Positions 36,601 through 49,959 are shown, counted from the stretch's first letter. The stretch: 64,000 nucleotides of DNA from Sphagnum compactum (GCA_965153455.1 OZ234501.1:1984001-2048000); one strand, 5' to 3'. Notes: a model not told the origin generated them from the letters alone. Made by a program: numbers and translations.

Positions 36601-38940
36601 CACCTTGGTAAGCATCATAGTTGAAGGGATGACAGTGACACGACTGCACCCTTTGGATTATGTTGGCTATAAATAAAAAGAGGTTCAAAAATATAAAAAT
36701 TATTCATGAAAGGTAAAAGTTGAGTAATATCATTTTCAACATGTAAGTCTTAGAACATTATGGTTCATGACACAATGTTGAATGCATTCACCACGTTAAT
36801 TTGTAAGACCACCCAATTAAGATGAGATCAAAGTTGCATCGGATGCAATGAACTACTATTTTACATTATTCCTTTAATCACCAAATTGGTGAGTGAAAAA
36901 ACGTGTTGACAATGAATCATGAAATTGAAGGCATGGCATGTGATTAATGAGACCATATAAAATGTTTCCAACATCAATTGGATGAACCCCACCATAAGGC
37001 TTGGCCATGGCTAGGAGATGGGATACTCCAAGGACATGAGCAATGAGTTGAGGGATGTGCCCACATGCAATATTTGAACAAAGTTGGAATAGATAGGGAA
37101 ACCACATGCAAAATCTTTTGGATAAAAATAATCATGCAAATGTTCAAATACCATGCAAGAAAGACCACCGATAATTAAAAGGCAATACTTATGACTAAAA
37201 TTTGATTTGAAATAGTCAAAAGAAAGGTCAAAGTCCTAATTTGGTTCATATTTTTCAATGAAAAGAGGAAGAATATGATTTGATACAAGTTGAAATGCTT
37301 TGAGAGCTTAAGTGGTTTCAAAAGAAGGTGGGGTTGATAAAAAAAAGGGGCAAGGGCCCATGTTGTGCTTGAATATTCACCTACACAACCTAGTGTGAAG
37401 CTTCACTAGAGGCATTTGTCAAATGGAGAATAGATTTGGGTGGATGGTTGAGAGGGAAAGCTTGATGCCATAACTTGAGTGCAAAAAAAATGTTCATCTT
37501 GTAAGGTTTCACAAAAAAGTCATGACATAATATGCACAAGTTTCCTTATGTCATGTTGGACCTAATGAAGAGGAAATTGGTCCATGTGGGTTGCTAATAA
37601 CTATCTCCCACCTTTTCCAATCCTAGTTTTAACTTATGGGTGAGGTTGGCAAAAAGTAAATATCTAATTGTGGATGTGAGAAACATTGTTCCAAGACCAA
37701 ATCTTGAAAATAGGTGGAGTCATTCTTACAACATTTTGAAATACTAGACCTTGCCCAAAAATTAAAAGTTCTCACTATTAAATTCATGTTTCCACATCCA
37801 ATCATTTATTGGATTGTTCTTTTATGTTTTTAGTTTCATTTGAACTCTCAAAAGATTTGTGATGAACATGGGTGTGCAACACATTAAGGATAATACTAAA
37901 ATCAATGTATGGAAATATGAACAACATTCTAAACTTTGTATTAGAAATGATAGTTGAAATTTTTGTATCTTTCAACTTGTAAAATATATCACTTGGTGAA
38001 GGCAAACACATGGGAAATTGTGCAAATATTATTACAAGAGAGTCAAAACCTCAAATAAATGCCAATATGTTGGTCCTCCTTTATATTACCAAGTATGACT
38101 ATTGATATTTACCCAATATCAACCTAGTCCAACAATGCATAAGTTATTGAGCTTTTGATTCGCCCTCCTCTAGTTGCTCATGCTGCATAACCTCTCTTCT
38201 TTTTCTTTTTTTGCATACCTCATCCATACAAGCATATGTTATGAATTTTCATCAATCTACAAACTGATTATGGGACATGATTTTATAACTTAAGTGTGGT
38301 GGGGGGAACAAATGAGAAGATCAAGTTTTTGCCCAATATTAGTTTGATCCACACTAAATAACTCTCATCTAAACAAGGTAAAGTCACAAAGAAGGTGGAC
38401 CTCAACTCTAATAAGATGTCCATGATACACCCACTAGCCCATCATCAAACACAAATTCTCGTCATTTTGGATGGAGTGCATATCAAGATTTTCTTTTAAA
38501 TTCAAGTAATCTACTTATATGAAGGATGTCCCTATGTCATACATCATTTTCCTCTCACTCACAGCACTCTTGCCCATTGTGCTTTACCGATTGATCTCAC
38601 ATTTTTTTTCCTTCCCATCTTGCCTTTCAAAAATGGAAAAAAGATCAACTCCTACAAGCATTCTATAAAGCTCAAGATAATTTTTGTTTTCCCGTGGTAC
38701 AAACTTCAAAGAGAAATCGGAGGTCTTTCAAATCAGAGGGTGGGGGGAGAGGAACCGTATTCCGAATTGTATTTCCAATTGCATCCATCCCCTGGCTCAG
38801 ACATCAAATACTTCCAACAACATTCAAGATCCTCATCTTCAAATTTGATTGATTTTGTGAACAGAAGACTGTGTTTGTTCATCCCCCAAAGTTGTTTGAA
38901 GTTTCTTCATAGCCACCAAATCTGGTCACAAGCATGAATG
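33617..38940. other. Long spacer without a recognised gene
   Basis: Several open frames of 60-135 codons occur on both strands (34552-34869 plus, 35655-36059 minus, 36874-37107 minus), but none carries a motif I recognise. Stop codons are frequent in all frames. The base composition and minus-strand hydrophobic runs would fit an old, decayed retroelement, but no reverse transcriptase or integrase motif could be placed. Confidence 0.4.
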
Positions 38941-40420
38941 GTCATGCACAATGAGCTCCTCCACAAATAAAGGGAGGGAGCCTCCTTTGGAATGTCCCCT
39001 GTCTCAATGAGTTAAAGAGTTTTGTACCAGCAGCAGCAGCAAAACCTCCCACAAATATCGACATCAAGCACACAAACTGCCTCCAGACACGAAGTGAGAT
39101 TTTAGAGCTTGAGCAGCTCATGATAGCAGCCCCCAAAGCTCTGCACCTCAATCTATAGCACCTGACACTATGTGAATGGCAAAACTCTGATCAACATACA
39201 GCAAAGTACATGTCACCAATACATATCTGCAGCTGGTGTCCAAGAGCAAATCCTGTGTTTCACATCTGCAATAACCAACCCATTTCATCATCCAAACTTG
39301 CAGGATATACAGAAACTGCAATGATCAATATTGGGGTCCAACAATGTCACCTTCTGAAACCCCCCTCTAGCTTCGGGTCCTCATGAAGGAAAGCAAAACT
39401 CAAGCTGATCATATGAACACAATTCCTAAACTTTTCTACTTTCCTCACTAACCTGAAGTGAAATTTGGCGGAGTCCTCTTGTGGATGATGACCAACCCAC
39501 CTCATCATCAACCCACCTATGTGACAAATTTGAAAAAAGAAAAACCACTGCACACAAGCAATCCCCAGTGACTCCACCCCCTATCTACAGGCTCCTGAGT
39601 GCTACTCTTCCCAAAACAACATTGAAAAGAGTAACCAATACAAATGTTACCTGAATCCAATATTCTACCATCCCTATACATGAATCAGATGTATAAACTA
39701 ATCATCTGTTGTTTACCTATCCAGATGAAAAGTGCACAAGGAAGATACGAAGATACCACCCACACAAAAAGAAGATCATACTCACAAATTGAAAGATTTG
39801 TTGCATGAATGACTAAAATCCACAATCAAGAGCTTATAAAGAATGTGAGTTAATTACTGGCACATGTCACCAATATGAAATTTTCTGTCTAAATACTACC
39901 TGATTGCAAAGACTAACCTGTTCTTGCTATTGCTAATGTAGAGTGGCAAGAACAAAACCCACGGAGCAAGACTTTGCTCATCGAAATGTGTAATGAAATT
40001 TAGCCACTAATAAGCCAACCACAGCTTGCAAACCTTAACTTAAAAAAGAGACATGCTGAAAAGTTCTAACCTTCCTTTGAGGTCCTTGTGTAAAAGAAGG
40101 TACTGCTACTAATCAGGCAAATCTTGATTCTGTTGACTCATGTCCAGCACTTAAGCACCTCCCTTCTCCTCCAAAGCTATCATCTTAAAACCAAAACCAT
40201 ATTTGCATTGTGGTACAGGATCCAGTTCCTCCAAAATCACCACATTTCATTTCCTGGCCTCCAATGGCCAAACAAGCCACAAAGAATCTTGCTATGATGC
40301 TCTCTAAGAGCTCAAATAGATGTCAATGAATGATCGTGACAAACTCTTCTAAGAGCCGCCCAGGGTACAGTGAATACTTCTATCAGGGCTACTTTGTTCC
40401 AGGTGATTAGATGCTGAACC
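38941..40420 (-). other. 3' flank of the IPUT1-like gene
   Basis: Downstream of the stop codon at 40421. A 69-codon minus-strand frame at 38942-39151 contains a hydrophobic segment (FVCLMSIFVGGFAAAAG) but no recognised family; it is probably incidental. The proximal few hundred bases are likely 3' UTR. Confidence 0.4.
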
Positions 40421-42824
40421 CTAGCACAGTTTCATCAAGGTTTCTGAAGGAGGATCTGTCCTCACAGCAGTCCAAGCCATCAGAGGCTCCCGCTCTGCAC
40501 TCTGGTCAACCCTAGCAATGACTGCTTTCACAGCACACCATGCAAATGGTGATGCAAAGGCTATATATCCAGCTATGCTCAGAGCTCGCACAATGCCATT
40601 GCTGTAGAGTGGTGATCCGAGCACTAAGAGAGCTCCAACACTTAAGAGCCAGGGAGTCATGATGGGGAGAATAGGAAATTGGAAAACATTTATAATCACT
40701 GTCAGGAGGGATCCAGAACCTAAAAGCAAAACCCCCCAACCCATAAAAGGGTGCACAGTTGTTGGGATAATGAGAAAGGGAAGAATGAAACTCCCAGCCA
40801 TGGCAATGAGAACCAGCAACTTCAGGGATGAAGGATGGCAGATCCGGCCCTCCCCGCAAGGTCCTTTTTCCAAGCATGACTTCATCATGGGCATCTTCTC
40901 TGCTGTGGCTAAACGCTGCCGGACAACAATTGCTGTGAACATGGTTATCAGGAAGAAAACTGCTTCAGCAGCCAAAATAGGGCTCTCAGAACCATACCTG
41001 CCAAGACAAGGGAAAAACTGTTAAAAGAGGAACTCTGATCATTGCAATCTACTCTTGATCCCCTTTTCATGCATATACATTTACCCAAGGGTGGAGACGG
41101 TCAGGTCAAGAATACAATACTAAGATCTGCTTCCAGTTCCAACCTGACATGCAGCAAAATTCAGATAAGCTCACCCTATGGTAGCTACTCGTTTTTGGTG
41201 CCATGAGAGTCCTAGAGGCAGTGTTGGCCATGACCACCAGTACCATGGCTTCAACATTGGGACACTGGGGAATGTGATGACACTATTAGGACCACATGGG
41301 ACATTCCATTTCAGTTTCAAATCTGCACAGAAACAGCGACATTTTGTAAAAATATGAATAGCAACAGATTGAAGGAGAATAATTGCATCAGAATGCAAGG
41401 ATTGCACACACCACACAGATTCTACTTCCAAGTTTGCTTTCAGGATGATTCTTTGGGAACTTTGCTCCAGTCAAATCAAATAATAACGACATGAACAAGT
41501 GCAGTAAACTTCACTTCATTTTAGCCTGCCCCCACTGAAGTAAGCATCAGGTGAGAGTGGTTACAGAAATAGGATGCATCCATTTGGTAACCCAGAGGCA
41601 GGCGGAAAAGGCCATTCAGTCTTGAGCTGTCTGCAGGGGGATGAAACATAGGTCGATCAAGAAGGTCACTGAAGTGATTTGTCAAGAAACCTTGGTCGGC
41701 TCCATCTTTGTTTTCCTTCTTCACTTGAATGTCATGCATCATGGTACTGAATGTCTCATTTGATGGCTGCAGGACAAGGACAGCACCAGCACGCATCAAA
41801 GGAACTATTAGTTCCATTTGTCCAAGAGTCATTTCAGAAGACAACTGTCATGGACCCCCAAATTCTGACTGCCCATTGATACCCTGGATACACAAAAACA
41901 ACAGGGCATCCTTGTTCTCTAGCCAACAACAATGCAGCAGGTCATTGAGGAAGGTAAGCTTGCATGCCTCCAGTACAAAGAGGCCAGTGTGGAAAATGCA
42001 AGGATTGATAAAAGCAGCACAAAATTGGCCACACTGGAAGAGTTCATCAGTCTTCTGGAGGAACAAGTTGTCCACATCAAGCATAATGACACGCTTGTAT
42101 TCCGTCAATCTCCAAGCATAAATCTTGTTTAAGGTGAACATAAAACGCATGTCAAAGCCTCCCTGATCACTATAAGGATTGGGTATGTCATCCACCACCA
42201 CCACCTTCACACCTTCATTCTTTCTGCATAGAGACACATGTGAACACACATGTCAGACACTAGGCCTAGACTGAAACCTAGAAATGGACCAGAGTGTGCC
42301 TGCTTCCTCAAGGAAAGACACAACATATTTCAGGATGTAGATTGCAGAGTGTTCAGTAATGAATTTTGAGTTCCATGAGTCTATGACCATCACCCTGAAC
42401 TCAGAACACGTGACCTAAAGGCAAAGAAACAAAGAGTTAACTGTTGGGTAGCTTACAGAGTTCTCCGCCATTTCTCAGGGACATCTGTAGAAGCTATCAC
42501 CACAAGGTCTGCATCAACTTTGAAGTGAATGAGAGTCTGCAGCATCACTCGGGCTGCGACATAGAACTCATAGTCGCGTGGTGTGCCCATATACAACATG
42601 GTGGCATATGCATTCATCTTTGATGGACTGTACTTTGATGGGGCATATGCTGCCTCCAATGGCACCAGAACACTTGACATCACCAGAAGAGCCACTGCCA
42701 CCACAACAAGAATTCTTCTCTTGAACTGAAGGCACCAAGACTTCTCTGCATTTCCCCCTATCTGCCCTGGAGATGATGATGATCCTCTTGAGATATGTAT
42801 TAAGCTCTTGTTGATGGTCTTCAT
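40421..42824 (-). CDS. IPUT1: Inositol phosphorylceramide glucuronosyltransferase 1 (GT8, IPUT1/PGSIP6 type)
   Basis: Five exons, 42824-42457, 42223-41968, 41766-41565, 41322-41175 and 40997-40421, join in phase to give 516 residues (Arabidopsis IPUT1 has about 537). It has an N-terminal anchor (residues ~38-54), the GT8 start YATMLYMGTPRDYEFYVAARV, the metal-binding DVD at 172-174 within MLDVDNLFL, NPCIFHTGLFVL, DGADQGFL, LPLGYQMDASY, WNVPCGPNSVITFP and KPWYWWSWPTLPLG. The C-terminal ~190 residues carry several hydrophobic helices, as in IPUT1. The family enzyme moves glucuronate from UDP-GlcA to inositol phosphorylceramide in the Golgi, the first glycosylation of plant GIPC sphingolipids. 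The exon 2 donor appears to be GC rather than GT (GAG|GCATGC): it keeps phase and the FVL(E) residues that a GT alternative nine bases earlier would drop. Confidence 0.92.
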
Positions 42825-43941
42825 GGCTACAGGGTTTTTTCAGAGCAATGGTGTCAGTGCTTCTTAGTCCAGCCTGTAGTAGCTTGCTTCCACAACAGAG
42901 TAACTGGGGGTCACTGAGCTGCCACTGCCATTTGTTGCTCTAGTCCACTTAGAAGAGAAAACCTTTACCCAATACCCTATTGGCAGTGGGATTAGTGATG
43001 TCAAATGGACGACACATCAACCAGTTCTACCCAGCAGCTGAAGAGATGCTTGCAGAACAGGGGGATTGGTGAGGAGGGTTCACAAGGTCATGGACTTGAA
43101 TCAGAAACCAAATTGCGAGGAGGGATCCTAGAGTTGGCTATCCACGATGAAGGGCCGCATTGTCCTCTCTGCCTCCCCCCGTCGAGCTTCACAAAAGGAA
43201 TGTCCTGAGAAGGATGGGAAATGCGTATCAAATCCGTCTGGGAGGACACGAGTCCAACCTTGACTGTTGTTGTGATTCGGTCATGCTGATGATGATGGTG
43301 ATGATGATGATGCGTCGAGAGGGAAACGAGACGTGGGAGGAGATTCTACAGATGCAGCAGCAGCAACGTCTCCGAATCGCCAGCCAGATTTACTCCCATT
43401 GGAAAGACGACAAATGAAGACCCTCCTGCTGCTGCTGCAGAAATGTAAGAGAAACAACAAAATAACCTCAGACGTTGCCTTCCTCTTGCAAAGCTTCAAT
43501 GCAACGTCATTCTTATTAAGTAACGGGAAACCAAAACAGAACCAAACAAAACGCTTGATACTCTTCACAGAACGGCGCGTCGTCGAAACCTTCTTTCTGC
43601 CACACTAAATTGTAGACCGCTTTCTGCTGCCAAAGAGACTCGCTCGAGCAAGACGAAACCAAAAGAAGAAACGTCCAACGAAGAAGAAGAAAATTTTAAA
43701 CAGGCCAAATAGTTCTGCAATAAGACGCAGAAGAGAAGCGAGGGATTGAATCCTCCTTCATCGGTGTCACAAGATGAGAAAGCCAAAGCATCTCGTGCCA
43801 AAAAAAAAACCAAAATGCAGCAGCTGCGTAGTTGGAACAAACAGGGAGACCGCGAGAATGATCCAAGACAGGAAATCGCCAGAATGCAAACACGGGAAAA
43901 ACAAAACAAAACACAGTGCAATAATCGCGCAAAGCTCTGAT

Positions 43942-43961
43942 GAGAGAGAGAGAGAGAGAGA
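43942..43961. repeat. (GA)n microsatellite
   Basis: About ten GA units upstream of the minus-strand IPUT1-like gene. GA tracts near plant starts can bind GAGA-binding (BBR/BPC) factors; role here unknown. Confidence 0.9.
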
Positions 43962-44423
43962 ATCAAGCACAATGATACCTGAAAGAGAGAGAGCGAGCAA
44001 ACTCGCAGAGCAAAGAAAATGCGGCGTCGGTACAAACCTCAGATCTGTGAAACCACTGCAACTCTGACGAAAAAGATCTTTCGGTGAAGATGTTACGAGC
44101 ACTGTCTTCTGAAGAGGAAACAAACGATCGCCAGAACGAAGAAGCCACAAAGAATAATGCTCTTTGAAGCGCCGATTGCTTGCCGACGCCCCCCGCTCCC
44201 ACAGCAGCAGAAAGCAGAGCACCAGAGCTCCTCCAGAAATAATCCCAGAAAAAAACAACCTTCACCCAAAAAAACCAGGGGAAAAAAAAAGCGTAAAAAA
44301 TCAGAAAAAGAAACACCGATTCGGTCGGCCAACAATTGAGGCCATGGAATCAAAAGCGAGTAAAACGGCAGAGCTCCAAATCCTTGCAATCCGCGATTTC
44401 CTTTCTAGAGATGGGCATGGACC

Positions 44424-44442
44424 GGGGGGGGGGGGGGGGGGG
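44424..44442 (+). repeat. G19 homopolymer
   Basis: Nineteen consecutive G. A second G-rich tract, two long G runs split by single C, lies at 44645-44668. Both could form G-quadruplexes on the plus strand. Confidence 0.9.
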
Positions 44443-44549
44443 TGGTACAGTGCGCAACGGAAGAGACAACGGGCAACGGGCAAATACGAAACCAAAAATA
44501 AAATAAAAATCGTGTGTATTCTTCTCCCTACCGTCCCCGGGTAATGTCT

Positions 44550-44620
44550 TCATAGGTAGGTACCTATTTCACCTCCCTCAACAACTACCTACCTTCCTCC
44601 TCCCTCTGTAACTACCTATC
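44550..44620 (-). promoter_or_regulatory. AC-element-like CCTACC/GGTAGG cluster
   Basis: TAGGTAGGTACCTA is followed by ACTACCTACC and ACTACCTATCC about 1.7 kb upstream of the IPUT1-like start codon. The words match MYB-bound AC elements and the patches at 5085-5300 and 12085-12160. Position alone suggests regulation; it may be only low complexity. Confidence 0.3.
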
Positions 44621-46908
44621 CTTTTCCCACTTTTCTTAAAGGAAGGGCGGGGGGGGCGGGGGGGGGGCACTACGACAGTTTTTCTTTTTGAGTAACTGTC
44701 AGTTTGTAACCGTCAAGAGTTAAACAGATCCAATTTCTTTTTCTTTTTCGTTTTTCTTTTTTGGTGCTTATTCCAGCTTATAATCGGTGACCTCTCGAGA
44801 CTATTATGCCTCCTAGTTTATCACTAGGGCTCACTCTAGTGACTCTCTAGGAGGTAGAATGCATGATGCACCCCCCTATTGCACATTATGTTTGTACATT
44901 ACAAAACACTCGGGCTCCACATTACTACACACTATCAATGACTGACGAGGAGCTGATCAATTGATTAAAAAATGAATTAATTTTGCGAAAACTAAGTCCG
45001 ATTCGCATTGGGAATATTTGAATCGAAATTGCATGGCCCTTAAATTGAATTCAAATCTAGTAATTGAATTGCATTCAACTAAATTTAATTTAATTTCAAT
45101 TCAACTAAATTTAATTTTAAAATAATAATAATAATAATAAGATGCAAATTGGTGGAGAAGATATTGTAAATCTGTTCCAAAATATATAATGTTGTAAAAA
45201 AATATGAAAATTAAGAACAATGATATGAAAAAACCATCTTTCCATCCCTCTTTTACTTGGGAATGTGCTAAACAAATTTTGAGCTGAAATTTCATACATT
45301 AAAATGTTATGTGATCTTATAATCATCCTACCTAAACACACTTGAATAAAAGTATAATGAGATTTTATAATCAAATAATTCTCCAAACAAATATCCTTAT
45401 ATATCTTTATGATTTTTGGGAATTCATGTGTATGGAAATTAAGTCTTGTTCATTATTGCTTCTTGTGTCTTTTTGTTATTTAACTTTTGTTCCATTTTCC
45501 CAAGAAACTTTTGTTTTATAAAAATGTAACCATCTTTCATAATAGGTTGTTTCTTTAAAAAAAGTTTGTGGTGATCTTCAAAGGGTGACAATGGTAAAAC
45601 ATTATGGAAAAATAGTTGCACTTAACCCACCCAGGTTAACCAAATTTGATGATCCAAAAGTCCCTTTGTGTTCAACTTAAAAATTATTTTTTATCATTTA
45701 AATACAAGGTTTATCGTTTATTCTTGCTCACTTAGATTGTACCCCAACCTAACCCGCTTTCAACCAACAACACTAAACAAGTGCAATGAATTAAATGTGG
45801 CATTTGTTTTGGTGCAGTTGTAAAACAATGCTCAACCAAAAAAAAATTGGTACTTAAATTATGATTAACATTTTAATTATTTTCTTATGCAACATTTTCA
45901 AAGAAAAATAAGTGATTACATGTTTTAAATCTCCCTTTTCAACCAAAAGGTTTAAGGTCAAATCATCTTTTCAAATTTTCTTTTATTTTCATGAATGAAA
46001 AAAAATTGAGCCATTTCTTCTAGTTAAACACGATTTCTTCTGAACAAGACAAAATGATAGCCCTAACCATGTTCCCCAGCGAGAAGGGAACTACATTGAT
46101 TTGAGGATCAACTTCCCCGAAGAGCAACTTCTCGGGGGCCAAAAGGGATAAGTTGTGTCACAAAGTGACATTCCTTGGAAAGTAAATTCCCAAATGTTTG
46201 ACAAAAAAATATAAAAGATAAATTTTGCTCACGTCAAACATATTTACAACATTGAAAAGCTCTCGAAAGAGTTTGTTGGCCAATTGATCCAAATATAGTA
46301 GTACCATTTCAGGTTTGGCAAAAATTATATATATTTTTAAAATGTCAAAAATTAAAAAAATTAAGATCCCTTCTTGCTGAATTTTTTTTAAATTATTATT
46401 TATCAATGCTAAATTTCATAGGATTCAAGAAGTTGTTATAGGATAGTTTTAGGGTCTTAATATGTATATTATTGCATGTACTTTAAGTGATTTCAGATAG
46501 TTGCCAAATATTTTTAATTTAAATAAAATTTTGCCGACAATCTCAAAAAAATATTTTTTTGTGTCCAAATTAATTTTTCAAAATAAAAATAATTTATTCA
46601 GCAACAAGATGCTGAACCTGAAAAGGTACTACAGTAATCCACCATAAGCAAGAGCCATGATTGAACATTTTCCCGAGTGAATTGAACTTCAAGATAAAAA
46701 TAATGATGGGATATCATATGCATCTTTGAAATATAATGTTACATAGGTGTGATGGTTGGATGTGTCATAAGCAATTCTTAATAGTTGGCTAATGAAAGGG
46801 TTCACTTTGCATTTGGCTCACTGATTTCATCTTATTTGGAACCTTTCTCAAAAAATTATGGGTTGTTGTGTTCTATTTGGGGGGTGCTTTTAAAGGGCCT
46901 TTTTCTGA
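44621..46908. other. AT-rich spacer
   Basis: No gene was recognised. There is an (AAT)n run near 45120-45140, a self-complementary stretch around 46080-46140 (CGAGAAG ... CTTCTCG), and a GTGTCACAAAGTGAC palindrome at 46155 resembling the tip of the LTR-like repeat. The weak third member of the dispersed 4310-4400 repeat lies near 46540-46640. Confidence 0.45.
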
Positions 46909-47232
46909 CCTTGCCTACCAAGGCAAGGATATTGTGTTTAGATTCATTATAGAGTATAGTAGCTTAAGGGATTTTGTCCCCTAGTTAATAGGCCTATTTT
47001 TATATGAGGATTTTTGAAAGATGATATTTTGGCTTGTGTTGAAACTTGAGATTAGTTATAATAGAGTTATAATAATATCTTGAAGGATTTTGTTTTCTTT
47101 CAGAGGATTTTTTTTTTGGAAGATTATGTTTTTGCATGGTGAAATATTTGAGTTTCCATAATTCTTCTATATTTTGGCCTTAAAGATACTTTTTAATGTA
47201 AATGGCAAGGCCACCCAAAGTGTGACACACCA
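46909..47232 (+). mobile_element. LTR-like dispersed repeat, copy 2
   Basis: It is closely similar to 27226-27543 over its whole length, from CCTTGCCTACCAAGGCAAGG through TTCATTATAGAGTATAGTAG to AAAGTGTGACACACC, with small indels. It lies in intergenic DNA. Confidence 0.7.
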
Positions 47233-47419
47233 CCATGTTTATCTTAGGTGGGACTGAGGTGGTCATGTGCTGGAGGTTCCACTTTGGGTTCCACCAATTC
47301 CACTTAGGATGTGTATTGATTGGTTGGGGAACTAACCAGGTATATACAACTCTCTAGGTATACCTACATATAGAAACCCTTTTTCTTTTTCTTTTTTTTC
47401 TTTTATAAATTAAAAAAAA

Positions 47420-47602
47420 TTGTCTCAGCTAATGGAATCTAAAGCTGCTCCCTTTGACCTAATTCAGATGAATCATGGGTCACTGCAATTATGTTTTAAT
47501 TTTAATTTAAAAAAAGATATGTGGAGTCATTTAAATGCACTCCAAAAGCTTGATTTGTCGGAATGTTCCAACTTGAAAAAACTATTTTTATCTATTGACT
47601 AA
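47420..47602 (+). pseudogene. NLR-type leucine-rich-repeat fragment
   Basis: A 60-codon frame ends with WSHLNALQKLDLSECSNLKK, the LxxLxxLDLSxCxxLxxL pattern of plant TIR/CC-NBS-LRR receptors. Only about one repeat is visible, with stops on both sides and no NB-ARC domain nearby. It is best read as a gene scrap next to a mobile repeat; chance similarity is possible. Confidence 0.4.
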
Positions 47603-48354
47603 TTCCCATCTTGGATTCTTTGACTTTCAAATCATTATCCTTGTTGTCTGAGATTTTTTTTTAAATGAGAAAAAGTTACTTTTTGAGATTATTTGAATCT
47701 ATAAAGAACTGCCGGTTCCAGTTTTTTTTGGTTTGTTTTGGAACCAGAGAGCCATCAGTTCCCATTTGAAAAATATTTTAGAATCAATGAACAGACTTTG
47801 GTTTTTTTAAAAATATTCTTATATTTGAGAATGAACGCAAAAAAAAACCCAGAATTATTTTACATCATAAACAAAAGTCTCAAAATCACTTTTTAAAATT
47901 TTATGGAAATAAATAAATAATCAGAATCAAAGACCAGCCTATTTCTATTTGTTTTTTAAAACCTCGTCGAGCTGAGGTTTTTTCATGAAACAACCGGTAA
48001 AGAACCGGGGGGTACTAAACAGGGGCTTCCATTGCAAATTTCTGGGAAAGCTCCTGATTTTACTAAAAAAATTACAACATGGTTATTTTTTAGGTGTTTA
48101 GGGGGAAACAAGTAAGTGAAAAAAGTACAAAGATCGTCAAGCAGTGGAGATTCCGTACCTCTTTTAGGTAGCCTAGTCTAGTCTAAAACCTACTACTACA
48201 ACAACAACCAATCAGCCAATCGTAGATGTTCCCTCCCCAGTTGCTACCTAAAACTGACCGATTCAAAAATTCGAAAATTTCGTATTTTTTAGTTTTTTCC
48301 CCCTTTTTGTGCAGTGTGGAAAGCTGCCCGTCGGGGCACGGTCAAGCAAACTGC

Positions 48355-48545
48355 CCCTAACAATACGCCCTTTTTGTGGACTCTAAAAATGGAACCATAT
48401 GGGGTTAAAAGGCCACTATATTCTTCTTTTAGGATTTTTTAATTTTTAAATTCCATTTTCAGTTTTAAACCAATAGGACAAAACACACTTTTTATGGACT
48501 CTAAACAGGGATCCATGTGGGGGTAAAAGGCCACTATATATATAT
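48355..48545. repeat. Two degenerate direct copies, ~120-bp period
   Basis: The block CTTTTT(G/A)TGGACTCTAAA followed by GGGTTAAAAGGCCACTATAT-like sequence occurs at about 48368-48421 and 48487-48541. The intervening AT-rich part is less similar. Confidence 0.65.
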
Positions 48546-48559
48546 ATTCCTCAAAACCA

Positions 48560-49164
48560 TTACTATTGTAGAACAAATTTGGTATATCCCTTGTCATAAT
48601 TCTAGGCTTGAAAAATAACTGGGACCCAAACTAGTTTCTCCACCAATTTTGGTGGTAACCTGTGTTTCGTTTTTACTGAGCACCTGCACTGCTGCTACAT
48701 ATATTTTCACTGTTCCTACCTGTACAACTACTATAATTACTCTCGAACCTCGTGCATTAAATGCTGAGTTTCAGCATTTCATACCCAGATTTAATAAAAT
48801 TTCCTTATTTGAAAGAGGGAATAGAGGGCGAAAGCCGAGGAGGAGATAGGGGGTGCAACAGAGGGTGACTTTACGGATAACTCTATTGTATGTCATTTGT
48901 CAAAGAAATTGTGTTGCAAATAGAAATCATTGAACCTTTTTTTTTTGGGCTGCCCAAAATCTGAGGGATTATTGTTACCTTCTCTGAACTTGGATCTGCC
49001 CATTGGGTGACATATTCCAGCATCAGTGCTAGGTGGTGTACATTAAATGGCAATGTGTTTACATTGATGTGGTTTGGGCTATATTTTCGCCATGTTCACA
49101 TGAAAGAATTTTTTTTGTTGAATGGTTAGGGTTAGGGTTAGTCTGGATTGTTATGAGGGGATAG

Positions 49165-49195
<31 letters not shown>

Positions 49196-49950
49196 CCACA
49201 TTGAGATTTTATAGGAAAATTCATCATAGCATTGTCCCGCTATCTATTCAATGCATGGCATTGGAAAATTCCATTGTACATCTTTTGCATGGGATTCAAA
49301 ATTTGGAATTTTGTCGTAAATATAAATTTTTTAAAATCCTTATTGGTGGTTATTGATGGCTATTTTATTAATTATTATTAATGGTTATTGTATTATAAGT
49401 TATCGTCGATTATTATATGTTATATTACACTTATTGGTGATTATTGTATTATAATTTATTGTTTGATATTCTATGTTATAATATCATAGGCTATTGGTAG
49501 TTATTATTGTAAGGTATTTAAAATTATTTTTCATAGGTTATTATTTTTTATTCTAAGTTATTTTTACCTTAGGTCATTATATTTTGTTTTAGATTATTTT
49601 AAGTTATTATACTCAAGATAAAATAATTTATAATAACATAAAGTAAAATGACCTTGAATAACTTAAAGTATAACTTGAAATAACATATACTAATTTAAAA
49701 TAAAATAACCTAAGGTATATCCTAAAGTTAGTTGAATAATTTAATTTAAAATAAATTAAAAGTTTAAAATAATATAGGGTATATCATAAAGTAGCATAAA
49801 TAGAATATTTTAAACATAGAAATAAACTTATTTATTATAGTAAACTGTAATAATGAATTATGTTAAGTAGTAATGAAACATGATGTCTACATAGTGATAT
49901 TATAGTGAAATAATTTTCACCAAGGTGAAATTAGTAAAATGCAATAAAGT
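48560..49950. other. Spacer; (ATT)n and TTAT/ATAA-rich sequence
   Basis: A clean (ATT)n run lies near 49167-49191 and TTAGGGTTAGGGTTAG at 49126-49141. From 49330 to 49760 short TTATT words switch to AATAA words, giving a weak foldback. No gene was recognised. Confidence 0.5.
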
Positions 49951-49959
49951 TATTTCACT

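Larger units (their letters stand above)
42825..44540 (-). other. 5' flank/leader of the IPUT1-like gene
   Basis: Purine/pyrimidine-skewed sequence with GATGAT runs (43285-43312), many overlapping open frames on both strands (43565-44389) and no recognisable domain. It probably contains the promoter, the leader and perhaps a leader intron. Confidence 0.45.

Noticed and set aside
43565-44389. Several Cys/Phe-rich minus-strand frames up to 163 codons
   Set aside because: They are shadows of a GA/AAG-rich upstream region; hydrophobicity comes from CTT/TTC codons and no family is recognisable.
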